Shown piece after piece: positions 1 through 6,256 of a DNA stretch of 12,401 bases. Numbering within the stretch: the first letter of the stretch is position 1; the number at the start of each line of letters is the position of its first letter. The DNA comes from an uncultured Prevotella sp. (GTDB lineage: Bacteria > Bacteroidota > Bacteroidia > Bacteroidales > Bacteroidaceae): the NCBI GenBank assembly GCA_900314365.1, contig OMVH01000105.1:1-12401 (forward strand), in the 5' to 3' direction. The notes beneath the pieces are model-generated. The model worked only from the letters and a program-made list of their open reading frames with translations. It was not told the origin of the DNA and searched no databases. The translations under genes were made by a program, and so were the position numbers.

Positions 1-27
1 ATTCGCTTGTGGAACTTGGACTTGTCT

Positions 28-60
28 TATAAAAAAGGAGGCCTTCATCAGGCCTCCTTT
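28..60 (-). terminator. Intrinsic terminator of the foldase gene
   Basis: A perfect 10-bp inverted repeat (34-43 with 51-60, arms AAAGGAGGCC / GGCCTCCTTT) encloses a 7-nt loop. Read on the minus strand it is followed by a T-run (complement of the A-run at 31-36), as in a Rho-independent terminator. It begins about 20 nt after the stop codon of the foldase gene that ends at 81. On the plus strand the 3' side is only TTTATAG, so it may stop plus-strand transcription weakly. This is the clearest terminator in the window. Confidence 0.93.
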
Positions 61-80
61 ATAGTGAGATGAATTGTTTT

Positions 81-2225
81 TTAGAAGAGATAGCGGTTGT
101 CCACCACTTTGGCCTTCACGTAGAGTTCGTTCATGAAGTTGCTGGCAACTTGCATTTCCCTTTGCCGAATCTGCTGTTCTTCGGCCTTGTCGTCGAATTT
201 GCCCTGCGTCTTAGTCTTCTTTGTTACTTGGAACACGTAGACACCAGCATTTCCCTTAACAGGCTTGGAAGAGAACTTGCCTTGTGCCGTGGCATAGACA
301 GCGCCGCTCAAAGCGGGCTCCGTAGCCCCCGTTGTAGCTACGAATACGGGGGAGGAGAATGTAACCTGGTCGACCGTAGTAACCTTGGCACCCTGCTTGG
401 CTGCAGCACTGACGCTCTTTGCGGTTTCAGCCTTAGCCATGAGCATTTCAGCCTTCTTGTCGCGCATCACTTCCTGCTTCACCATTTCTTTCACCTGTGG
501 GTCATCGAGTCCACGATAGCCTACGCGGTGAATCTTGTCGAGAACCACAACCAGGAGGTTGTCACCGTTGTTACCGCATTCGTAGAGTGGAGAGACATCG
601 CCTTCGTCTGCTTTGTCGAAGAGCCACTTCATAGCGTCCTTCGTGGAGCGAATATTGCCCAATGTGGCTTGAGCCGTAGTCACATCCTTGGCATCCTGAA
701 CGCGATATCCGTTCTTGGCTGCGTTCTTCAGAAGTTTGTCGGAGGTGAGATTAGCGCTCAGGAAGGAGTTGAATTTATTATAGATAGCAGTACGAGTAGC
801 GGAGGAGAAGTCTATGGTCTTCTTGACGACAGCAGCCGTATACTTTGTGATGTTGTGCTTCTTGTTGAGTACTTGTACAATGATGTTGCCCTGGTCGAAG
901 CTGATATTCGAAATCTCTTTAACTGCGGATGTGTTGAGCGTGTTGAGCAGCTTCTTGCTGTCAGCGTTCATGCTAGAACTTCCCTGATACTGGGCAGTGG
1001 TGAGCCATACGGAGTCGCCGGTCTGCTGGTATTTCTTAGCCAGAACTGCAAAGTCGGCACCTGCTTTCAGGGCTGTGTAGATAGAGTCAGCGCGCTTATG
1101 AGCCTCTTCTGGAGTGTTGCCGCCCACTTGAATCTCACGGTACTGTACGGAGTCGGGGAGTTCTTGTTTGGCAATAAGCTTGATGATGTTCAGCGTGTTG
1201 TCGAATTTGTTCTCGAAGGGAGCTGTTGTCTGACCCACTGCCATAGAATCGAGGCGGTCGGCAATCTCAGTGGTGAAAGCATCCTTGCCCACGGGTACAC
1301 CTAAGTAGGGTACAGTGGATGTGCTCTTGCGCACCACTTCCTCTGGGTCTGTGCCCGAAGCAAGATCCTTCTGATAGCCTTCGAAGAGTTTCTGCAGTGC
1401 AGCGCGGTCGGCTGCCGATGCTGTGATGACGACGTCAATGTACTTGGCATCGCGGCTCTCCGTGTACTGCTTGAAGCGGAGCTTCTCAGCATTGTATTTC
1501 TTTTCGAGGTCGCTGTCGGAAATCTTTACCTTGCTGTCGTCGATACTTGAGTAAGGGTAGGATGCAAGCTGGATTTGGCTTTCCTGCGTGCGCTCATTGA
1601 AAGCCATCTTAGCCTCGACGGGGTTGGAGAGAAGGCAATGGGCAAGAAGTCCCTGGAATTTCATGGCAAGTGTCTGCTCGCGGAGTGTCTTCTCGATGAA
1701 CTTCCAGTACTTGTAGATGGTCTCATATTGTTCAGCAAGCTGAGGGTTGGCCTGCTGCTGTGCCTTGTAGTCGGCAAGGAACTTCTGCAGAGCGCTGGCA
1801 TCGAAACGGCGAGTTTGCTGGTTCACGAACGGTGTCTGCAGAAGCAGGGGATTAGTGCCCATGCGGAGAATATTTTCTATTTCATCGTCGGTAACGCGAA
1901 GTCCTAATTTCTTAGCCTGGTCCTCAATGATGGTGTTCTGTACGAAGGTCGACCACACCATATCCTTGACCTGAGAAAGCTCGTCATCGTTGAGGTTCTG
2001 TTTGCCTTGCTGCATCTTGATGACGTTCTGGTACTCATCTACCAATTTGGAGAATGTCTGGTAGTCCATTTTCTTCCCCAATACTTCGCCTACCTGCTGG
2101 CTGGCGTCGCTCTTGATTCCGTTGCAGGAACGGAAAGCCTCTTCGGCAATGAAGGCAAAGAGGCCAAGACCGATAATGATAATCAGGATGACACCTCTTT
2201 GTCTGATTTTTCCTAATGCTGCCAT
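81..2225 (-). CDS. Membrane-anchored periplasmic foldase, SurA_N/parvulin (PpiD-like) peptidyl-prolyl isomerase
   Basis: This 714-residue protein is probably a periplasmic chaperone held in the inner membrane by one N-terminal helix (about residues 11-27, very rich in I/L/G, preceded by basic residues), the topology of E. coli PpiD. Residues about 40-250 look like the SurA/PpiD N-terminal chaperone region, with long amphipathic helices rich in Q, K and E. Residues about 360-455 resemble a parvulin domain: the stretch with AHKRAD and GADFAVLAKKYQ matches the family's EEA...GADFAELAKKYS segment. The usual RHILV strand reads REIQV, so the active-site His is Glu364, and the following GGDLG loop is shortened; catalysis is therefore doubtful. 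Residues 255-355 may be a second, more degenerate copy. It is longer than E. coli PpiD (623 aa). The gene has its own promoter, leader and terminator. The family call is strong; isomerase activity is uncertain. Confidence 0.85.
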   Translation of the reverse strand: MAALGKIRQRGVILIIIIGLGLFAFIAEEAFRSCNGIKSDASQQVGEVLGKKMDYQTFSKLVDEYQNVIKMQQGKQNLNDDELSQVKDMVWSTFVQNTIIEDQAKKLGLRVTDDEIENILRMGTNPLLLQTPFVNQQTRRFDASALQKFLADYKAQQQANPQLAEQYETIYKYWKFIEKTLREQTLAMKFQGLLAHCLLSNPVEAKMAFNERTQESQIQLASYPYSSIDDSKVKISDSDLEKKYNAEKLRFKQYTESRDAKYIDVVITASAADRAALQKLFEGYQKDLASGTDPEEVVRKSTSTVPYLGVPVGKDAFTTEIADRLDSMAVGQTTAPFENKFDNTLNIIKLIAKQELPDSVQYREIQVGGNTPEEAHKRADSIYTALKAGADFAVLAKKYQQTGDSVWLTTAQYQGSSSMNADSKKLLNTLNTSAVKEISNISFDQGNIIVQVLNKKHNITKYTAAVVKKTIDFSSATRTAIYNKFNSFLSANLTSDKLLKNAAKNGYRVQDAKDVTTAQATLGNIRSTKDAMKWLFDKADEGDVSPLYECGNNGDNLLVVVLDKIHRVGYRGLDDPQVKEMVKQEVMRDKKAEMLMAKAETAKSVSAAAKQGAKVTTVDQVTFSSPVFVATTGATEPALSGAVYATAQGKFSSKPVKGNAGVYVFQVTKKTKTQGKFDDKAEEQQIRQREMQVASNFMNELYVKAKVVDNRYLF

Positions 2226-2243
2226 TGTTTGTTGTTTATTGTT

Positions 2244-2327
2244 TTATTTGTTTTCTTTTCTGAATAGATGCGGCACAGCGTCTCTCCCTCTCTTGTGCTG
2301 AGAGCTATGTGTGCCGACTGTGTCCAT
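2244..2327 (-). other. Possible 27-codon upstream ORF in the foldase leader
   Basis: Within the predicted leader of the foldase mRNA, an ATG at 2327 opens a 27-codon frame that stops with TAA at 2244, 18 nt before the foldase start codon. The encoded peptide is polar and basic near its end, with several His, Arg and Lys. It overlaps the inverted repeats of the leader (2271-2316). There is no clear ribosome-binding site and no run of one codon type as in an attenuator peptide. It may be chance; it is recorded because its position would suit a leader peptide. Confidence 0.2.
2271..2316 (-). promoter_or_regulatory. Hairpin in the foldase 5' leader
   Basis: A 7-bp inverted repeat, CGGCACA at 2271-2277 with TGTGCCG at 2310-2316, encloses a second 5-bp stem (2288-2292 with 2300-2304, CTCTC / GAGAG). 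Both lie in the roughly 113-nt leader between the predicted promoter and the foldase start. They can form a two-tier hairpin in the transcript. The rest of the leader nearest the start codon (2226-2265) is A-rich in the mRNA and unstructured. The structure is visible in the sequence; a regulatory role is inference, and it matches no riboswitch class I recognise. Confidence 0.35.
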
Positions 2328-2344
2328 TTGGCTTATATAGCGTA

Positions 2345-2376
2345 CAAAATTACTAATTATTTGTCAAACCGATAAA
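2345..2376 (-). promoter_or_regulatory. Predicted sigma-ABfr promoter of the foldase gene
   Basis: On the minus strand, TAATTTTG (complement of 2345-2352) fits the Bacteroidetes -7 consensus TAnnTTTG. Twenty nucleotides upstream lies TTTA (complement of 2373-2376), three of four matches to the -33 TTTG. A full TTTG lies nearer (2365-2368) but only 12 nt away, too close. Transcription would begin near 2338-2340 and give a leader of about 113 nt. Confidence 0.55.
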
Positions 2377-2492
2377 TTTTTGGGATAAAACTTTCAGTGC
2401 TGTCCTTACAAAAGGTGCTCTCACTGAAACTTTGTATGGTGTTCGGCTTTTGGCAAAGGGGATGCCGGGCTTTACCGGGCGTATGATAAATA
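2377..2492. other. Intergenic segment with an inverted repeat, no gene seen
   Basis: This is the stretch between the foldase promoter and the pncC terminator. It holds an 8-bp inverted repeat (TTTCAGTG 2392-2399 with CACTGAAA 2422-2429) with a small inner stem (CCTT/AAGG around a 4-nt loop). On the minus strand the repeat is followed by GTTTTATCC, which is weakly terminator-like. The part at 2461-2480 carries two copies of CCGGGC in a GC-rich run. I see no coding potential and no known RNA family. Confidence 0.3.
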
Positions 2493-2539
2493 TAAATCCG
2501 GCGGTTGCTGCAAGACTTGCAGTCTGACCGTCGGATTTA
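2493..2539 (-). terminator. Hairpin terminator of the map-tsaD-pncC operon
   Basis: Two 13-nt arms (2493-2505 and 2527-2539) pair with a single A-C mismatch in the minus-strand RNA; in the plus-strand RNA the same position is a G-U pair. Inside sits a second palindrome (CTGCAAG at 2508-2514, CTTGCAG at 2516-2522). Downstream on the minus strand the transcript reads TATTTATC, moderately U-rich. It lies 28 nt after the pncC stop codon. The hairpin is strong while the U-tract is imperfect, so termination is likely but not certain. Confidence 0.65.
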
Positions 2540-2567
2540 AAAATGAAGCCCGTTTAGGGTAGGAGAT

Positions 2568-3089
2568 TTAGAAATCGCCTTCCTCGTCGGGTTTCTTCGG
2601 ATTTTCCTCTATATAGTAGTCGAGGAACAGCCTGAGAGCCTTGTTGGTGGCGTTGGCCAGGTTCAAGTCCCTCCCGTTGTCGCCTTCAAGCTTCAGCGTG
2701 TTCACCTTCTCTTTGTTGCCCACGGCGATCCATATCGTTCCCACGGGGTTCTCAGCTGTGCCTCCGCCGGGTCCGGCATAGCCAGTAGCAGCGATGGCAT
2801 AAGTGCATTGCAGTGCTTCGCAGGCTCCCTTCACCATCTCTACGGCTACATCCTCACTGACGGCAGTCTTGGCCTGGAGGGTTTCAGCGCTGACGTGAAG
2901 CAGGCGCTCCTTCACATCGTCAGTATAGCTCACGATGCCTCCCTTGAAATAGTCTGAGGCACCGGGTACGGCTATGATGGCCTCGGCTATGCGTCCGCCC
3001 GTACAGCTCTCTGCGGTTCCAAGCGTCTTGCCTTCACTGTAGAGACAGGCCTGCAGTTCCCGACTCAGTATTTTGTTCTCTAATTCCAT
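2568..3089 (-). CDS. pncC: Nicotinamide-nucleotide amidase, stand-alone CinA C-terminal domain
   Basis: This 173-residue protein matches the PncC/CinA C-terminal domain over nearly its whole length. The family deamidates nicotinamide mononucleotide to nicotinate mononucleotide, recycling the NMN released by NAD-dependent DNA ligase and other pyridine-nucleotide cycling. The hallmark TAESCTGG is at residues 25-32 with the catalytic Ser at 28, followed by GGIVSYTDDVK (Tyr55, Lys60 as the likely partners) and the ATGYAGPGGG loop at 101-110. The N-terminal molybdopterin-binding-like domain of full CinA is absent; many bacteria carry this short form. The last dozen residues are a charged tail beyond the domain. 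It starts 35 nt after tsaD and is the last gene of the map-tsaD-pncC operon. The ATG at 3089 fits the family start. Confidence 0.93.
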   Translation of the reverse strand: MELENKILSRELQACLYSEGKTLGTAESCTGGRIAEAIIAVPGASDYFKGGIVSYTDDVKERLLHVSAETLQAKTAVSEDVAVEMVKGACEALQCTYAIAATGYAGPGGGTAENPVGTIWIAVGNKEKVNTLKLEGDNGRDLNLANATNKALRLFLDYYIEENPKKPDEEGDF

Positions 3090-3124
3090 ATCAGATAATA
3101 TTTCGGTGGATAATGATTATAGAG

Positions 3125-4162
3125 CTACTTAAACGTCACCTTTGAGAAGGCAGGCTTGTCGATGGAGCAAAAGTCGTGGTCGAGGTACTTATAGTAGCCC
3201 ACGATGCCTATCATGGCCGCATTGTCGGTGGTGTAGCTGAATCGCGGAATGTAGACGGTCCAGCCATATCGTTTGGCGTGGTCGTAGAAGGCGTTTCGCA
3301 GTCCGGTATTGGCAGAAACTCCACCGGCCACAGCCACATGTTTGATGCCTGTGGCTTTGACGGCGAGTCGGAGTTTCTTCATCAGAATGTCAACGATGGT
3401 GTATTCGAGACTGGCTGCAAGGTCGTTCTTGTGGTGCTCCACGAAGTCCGGGTCTTCGGCCACCCATTTGCGGAGGCTGTAGAGGAAGGACGTCTTCAGT
3501 CCGGAGAAGCTGTAGTCGTAGCCAGGGATATGAGGCTCTGCGAACTTGTAGGCCGCGGGATTTCCCTGACGGGCTAATTTGTCGATGATGGGGCCGCCGG
3601 GGTAGCCGAGTCCCATCACCTTGGAGCATTTGTCGATGGCCTCTCCGGCTGCGTCGTCGATGGTCTGCCCCAGAACTTCCATGTCGTTGTAGGCGTTGAC
3701 TTTCACAATCTGTGAGTTGCCGCCGCTGACAAGGAGACAGATGAAAGGCAGAGGAGGCATGTGGTGGTCGTCGTCGCTTTCTTTGATAAAGTGCGCCATG
3801 ACATGACCCTGAAGGTGATTGACATCTATGAGCGGAATGCACAGCGAGCGGGCAAAGCCCTTGGCAAAGCTCACACCCACGAGCAGTGACCCCATCAGGC
3901 CTGGTCCGCGTGTGAAGGCAACTGCCGAGAGCTGTTCCTTGGTGATGCCGGCCCGTTTCAGCGCCTGGTCCACCACGGGTACGATATTCTGCTGGTGTGC
4001 TCTCGATGCCAGCTCTGGCACCACTCCTCCATAGGCGCGGTGGACTTCCTGCGAGGCAGTGACATTGGACAGCAGAACGCCGTCGCGCAGTACAGCCGCC
4101 GACGTGTCGTCACACGAGGATTCTATACCTAATATATAAATGTGTTCTTTCTTCTCTTCCAT
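3125..4162 (-). CDS. tsaD: tRNA N6-adenosine threonylcarbamoyltransferase TsaD
   Basis: This 345-residue cytoplasmic protein is the Kae1/Qri7/YgjD-family enzyme. It transfers the threonylcarbamoyl group made by TsaC/TsaB-type partners to A37 of ANN-decoding tRNAs, giving t6A. It begins with the ASKHA nucleotide-binding motif GIESSCDDTSAAV (residues 12-24). The metal-binding pair is in NHLQGH (His116, His120). The phosphate loop LLVSGGNSQ is at 143-151, AGGVSANTGLR at 279-289, and the third metal ligand is Asp313 in TTDNAAMIG. All expected motifs are present and the length is normal. It follows map by 12 nt and precedes pncC by 35 nt. No tsaB or tsaE is in the window. Start ATG at 4162 places the motif at the usual distance from the N-terminus. 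Confidence 0.97.
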   Translation of the reverse strand: MEEKKEHIYILGIESSCDDTSAAVLRDGVLLSNVTASQEVHRAYGGVVPELASRAHQQNIVPVVDQALKRAGITKEQLSAVAFTRGPGLMGSLLVGVSFAKGFARSLCIPLIDVNHLQGHVMAHFIKESDDDHHMPPLPFICLLVSGGNSQIVKVNAYNDMEVLGQTIDDAAGEAIDKCSKVMGLGYPGGPIIDKLARQGNPAAYKFAEPHIPGYDYSFSGLKTSFLYSLRKWVAEDPDFVEHHKNDLAASLEYTIVDILMKKLRLAVKATGIKHVAVAGGVSANTGLRNAFYDHAKRYGWTVYIPRFSYTTDNAAMIGIVGYYKYLDHDFCSIDKPAFSKVTFK

Positions 4163-4174
4163 GATGCTGTGAGC

Positions 4175-5038
4175 TTATTCAGACAGTATTTCCACGCCGT
4201 GCTCAGTCATGAGGAAGGTGTGCTCCCACTGTGCGCTGGGCTTTTCGTCGGCTGTGATGACCTCCCATCCATAGGGATCGTCAGCGTCGATGAAGACACG
4301 CCAGGTTCCCATGTTTATCATGGGCTCGATGGTGAATACCATTCCCGGCACGAGCAGCATTCCGGTTCCCTTGTGTCCGAAGTGCATGATGTCGGGTGCT
4401 TCGTGCATGGCCAGTCCCACACCGTGTCCACAGAGGTCGCGAACGACGCCGTAGTGATATTTCTCTGCATGTTTCTGAATGGCATGGCCGATGTCTCCCA
4501 CGAAGCAATAGGGCTTGGCTGCTTCGGCGCCGATGTCGAGGCACTCCTTAGTCACTCTGACGAGTTGTTCCTTTTCGGGAGTGGTCTTACCGCCGATAAT
4601 GAACATGCGTGAAGCATCGCCGAAATAGCCATTATAGTCGAGCGTCATGTCAACGTTCACGATGTCGCCCACCTGGAGCACATCGGTCTTCTTGGGAATG
4701 CCGTGGCACACCACCTCGTTGATGCTCGTGCAGACGCTCTTGGGGAATCCCTCGTAGTTGAGACATGAGGGGTGGCAGTTATGCTCTCGACAGTAGTCCA
4801 TGCAGATATCGTCTATCTCCTGAGTGTTCATTCCCGGGTGTATAGCTGCGGCCACAGCGTCAAGACAGCCTGTGTTCAGCTTGCCGGCAATGCGTATGCC
4901 CTCAATTTGTTCGGGGGTCTTCACCATGTCGCGGGTAGGCACTTCCTTGCCCTTGCCCTCCCAGTACATCACCTTCTCGTCGAGTTCTGTTGGTTCCTGA
5001 CCGGGAAGACAATGCCATCTTTTTTTCTTTGCAAACAT
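4175..5038 (-). CDS. map: Type I methionine aminopeptidase
   Basis: This 287-residue metalloprotease removes the initiator methionine from nascent proteins. The five metal ligands of the pita-bread fold are all visible: Asp130 (NVDMT), Asp141 (GDAS), His205 (GHGVG), Glu238 (TIEPM) and Glu272 (WEHTF). His112 (VVCHGIP) and His212 (MHEAP) fill the substrate-binding positions. An extension of about 40 residues precedes the catalytic domain, which begins near VKTPEQIEGIR; it has one early HC pair but no complete zinc-finger pattern. The frame remains open upstream to a TTG at 5089, but that codon falls in the predicted -33 element and would precede the transcription start, so ATG 5038 is chosen. 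It is first in the operon with tsaD and pncC. Confidence 0.96.
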   Translation of the reverse strand: MFAKKKRWHCLPGQEPTELDEKVMYWEGKGKEVPTRDMVKTPEQIEGIRIAGKLNTGCLDAVAAAIHPGMNTQEIDDICMDYCREHNCHPSCLNYEGFPKSVCTSINEVVCHGIPKKTDVLQVGDIVNVDMTLDYNGYFGDASRMFIIGGKTTPEKEQLVRVTKECLDIGAEAAKPYCFVGDIGHAIQKHAEKYHYGVVRDLCGHGVGLAMHEAPDIMHFGHKGTGMLLVPGMVFTIEPMINMGTWRVFIDADDPYGWEVITADEKPSAQWEHTFLMTEHGVEILSE

Positions 5039-5059
5039 ATTCTTATGAATTTCCGACCG

Positions 5060-5090
5060 CAAAAGTACTTCAAAATGAAGAAATAACAAA
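5060..5090 (-). promoter_or_regulatory. sigma-ABfr-type promoter of map-tsaD-pncC
   Basis: On the minus strand the sequence reads TTTG (complement of 5087-5090), 19 nt, then TACTTTTG (complement of 5060-5067), an exact fit to the Bacteroidetes TTTG/TAnnTTTG pattern. Transcription would begin near 5053-5055, giving a leader of about 15 nt before the map ATG at 5038. It decides the map start codon, and it separates this operon from the upstream serB-metH run. Confidence 0.8.
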
Positions 5091-5132
5091 ATAAAAGTAG
5101 GATATTATTCTACTCACTATTAAGGGGCACCG

Positions 5133-5177
5133 GCATCGGGACTGTTGCAGGCGGAAGAGCTGTCATCGTTCCGATGC
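5133..5177 (-). terminator. Possible weak terminator after the metH-region operon
   Basis: Inverted repeat GCATCGG (5133-5139) with CCGATGC (5171-5177) lies just after the stop codon of the 131-residue protein, with a 31-nt loop. A small alternative hairpin (CATCG GAA CGATG on the minus strand) overlaps its first arm. There is no U-tract directly after it, so it is a poor intrinsic terminator; it may instead protect an mRNA 3' end. Transcripts could read through into map. Confidence 0.25.
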
Positions 5178-5182
5178 AGATT

Positions 5183-5578
5183 TTATTCTGGCTTTGTGCA
5201 GAAGTAGTACACCCAGTCGTAGGGATGGGCGGTATTGAAGATAATCACCTGATAGCGCATGAGTTCAACCTTATTGTTGACATCGTGCGTAATCTTGATG
5301 ACATACTCGCTGCCGCCGTTCCCCACTGTCAGCTGAAGGCTTTGCAGGGAGTCTGTCCGGGTCTCGCGGTCGACTGTTATCACGCTATATTCTTTGTTGT
5401 CTATGGTTACCGCTGACTTTCCTTGTAGCGTGATTTTAGTTTGTGATGCATGCGGCTTGGAGAACTCCTGTGTTTTCATGTCGCGGCTGCAGGTGGCCAC
5501 AGCTTGATAGGTAATGCTCTGAGCCCGTATGGCTATTGAGAGCAGAGCCAAAATGAGAATAAGGGCGACTTTTTTCAT
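5183..5578 (-). CDS. Small secreted protein of unknown function
   Basis: I do not recognise a family. This 131-residue protein begins with a clear signal peptide: Lys2-Lys3, a hydrophobic core of I, L and A at about 4-17, and a likely cleavage after IRA, before Gln20. There is no lipobox Cys, so it is probably soluble in the periplasm or exported. The mature part of about 112 residues is polar and rich in T, V, K and S, with alternating patterns suggesting beta strands. It contains three Cys, at the start (ATCSRD), near the end (YYFCTK) and none clearly paired beyond that. Its C-terminus is aromatic (DWVYYF). It lies 32 nt after the HAD gene and is the last gene of the long run. Such small secreted proteins are common and poorly characterised in Bacteroidales. 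Confidence 0.75.
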   Translation of the reverse strand: MKKVALILILALLSIAIRAQSITYQAVATCSRDMKTQEFSKPHASQTKITLQGKSAVTIDNKEYSVITVDRETRTDSLQSLQLTVGNGGSEYVIKITHDVNNKVELMRYQVIIFNTAHPYDWVYYFCTKPE

Positions 5579-5610
5579 TTTCCTGTTTATGTTGGGTTCT
5601 TCTGTTGAAT

Positions 5611-6249
5611 CTACTTCCAGCCGTCGGTCTCTCCGGCTAATTCCAGCACCTTCTGCGTCCAGTCCTCACCGTTCACGGCCTTCAGTGTATGAATACCGCA
5701 CGAGTTGGCAGCATCTACATTCCTCTGTCCGTCGTCGACGAAGAGCGTTTCGTCCGGTTTGATGCCTTCGTGTTCCAACATGAAGCTGAAGGCTTCGCGT
5801 GCCGGTTTCATCACTTTCATCTCATAACTCTTGTAGACAGCGTCGGCATAGTAGTGGATGGAGTGCCCCTGCGAGTCGAAGTCGTTGCTTTCGGCCCAGT
5901 CCATCATGAATGGGTTAGTGTTCGAGAGCACGATGACCTTCAGTCCGCTGCGCCTCAGTTTTAGCATGGTTTCGAGATTGCGTTGGGGCACCTCCTTGCG
6001 GTAGCCGAGCCAGCAATACTTGCAATCACTGAAGGAGAGCCTGCGCCCTGTTTCCTCGCTTGCCTTGGCAATGAACTCTTCAGCTGAGAGACTGCCGTCC
6101 TCGAGCTGTCCGAAATAGCCCTGCTGTGTGTAAGCGTCGAGTCTGCTATCCATGTCCTTGAAGCCCATCTCCACAAAGCGGCTCTTGGCCTGTGCTGTGT
6201 CGATGGTGATAATCACTCCTCCTAAATCGAAAACGAAATTACGTAACAT
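5611..6249 (-). CDS. HAD-superfamily hydrolase, YihX-like
   Basis: This 212-residue cytoplasmic protein is a haloacid dehalogenase-type phosphatase. Motif I is FDLGGVI with the nucleophile Asp8; the usual second Asp of DxD is Gly10, as in YihX-type members that begin DLGNV. Motif II is VLSNTN, motif III is the Lys of MKPAREAF, and motif IV is FVDDGQRNVDAA. A helical cap lies between motifs I and II (about residues 15-85). The family acts on sugar phosphates, FMN or similar small phosphates; the substrate here cannot be told from sequence. ATG 6249 is chosen because it places the Asp nucleophile at the normal position. A TTG at 6264 would add five residues and overlap metH. It follows the metH stop by 7 nt, so it is probably translationally coupled. 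Confidence 0.88.
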   Translation of the reverse strand: MLRNFVFDLGGVIITIDTAQAKSRFVEMGFKDMDSRLDAYTQQGYFGQLEDGSLSAEEFIAKASEETGRRLSFSDCKYCWLGYRKEVPQRNLETMLKLRRSGLKVIVLSNTNPFMMDWAESNDFDSQGHSIHYYADAVYKSYEMKVMKPAREAFSFMLEHEGIKPDETLFVDDGQRNVDAANSCGIHTLKAVNGEDWTQKVLELAGETDGWK

Positions 6250-6256
6250 AAAATTA

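Noticed and set aside
69..1304. A long plus-strand open frame of 411 codons opposite the foldase gene.
   Set aside because: It is antisense to a well-supported protein, begins next to the terminator, and its translation is rich in Cys, His and Leu with no domain. It arises from the codon bias of the real gene.
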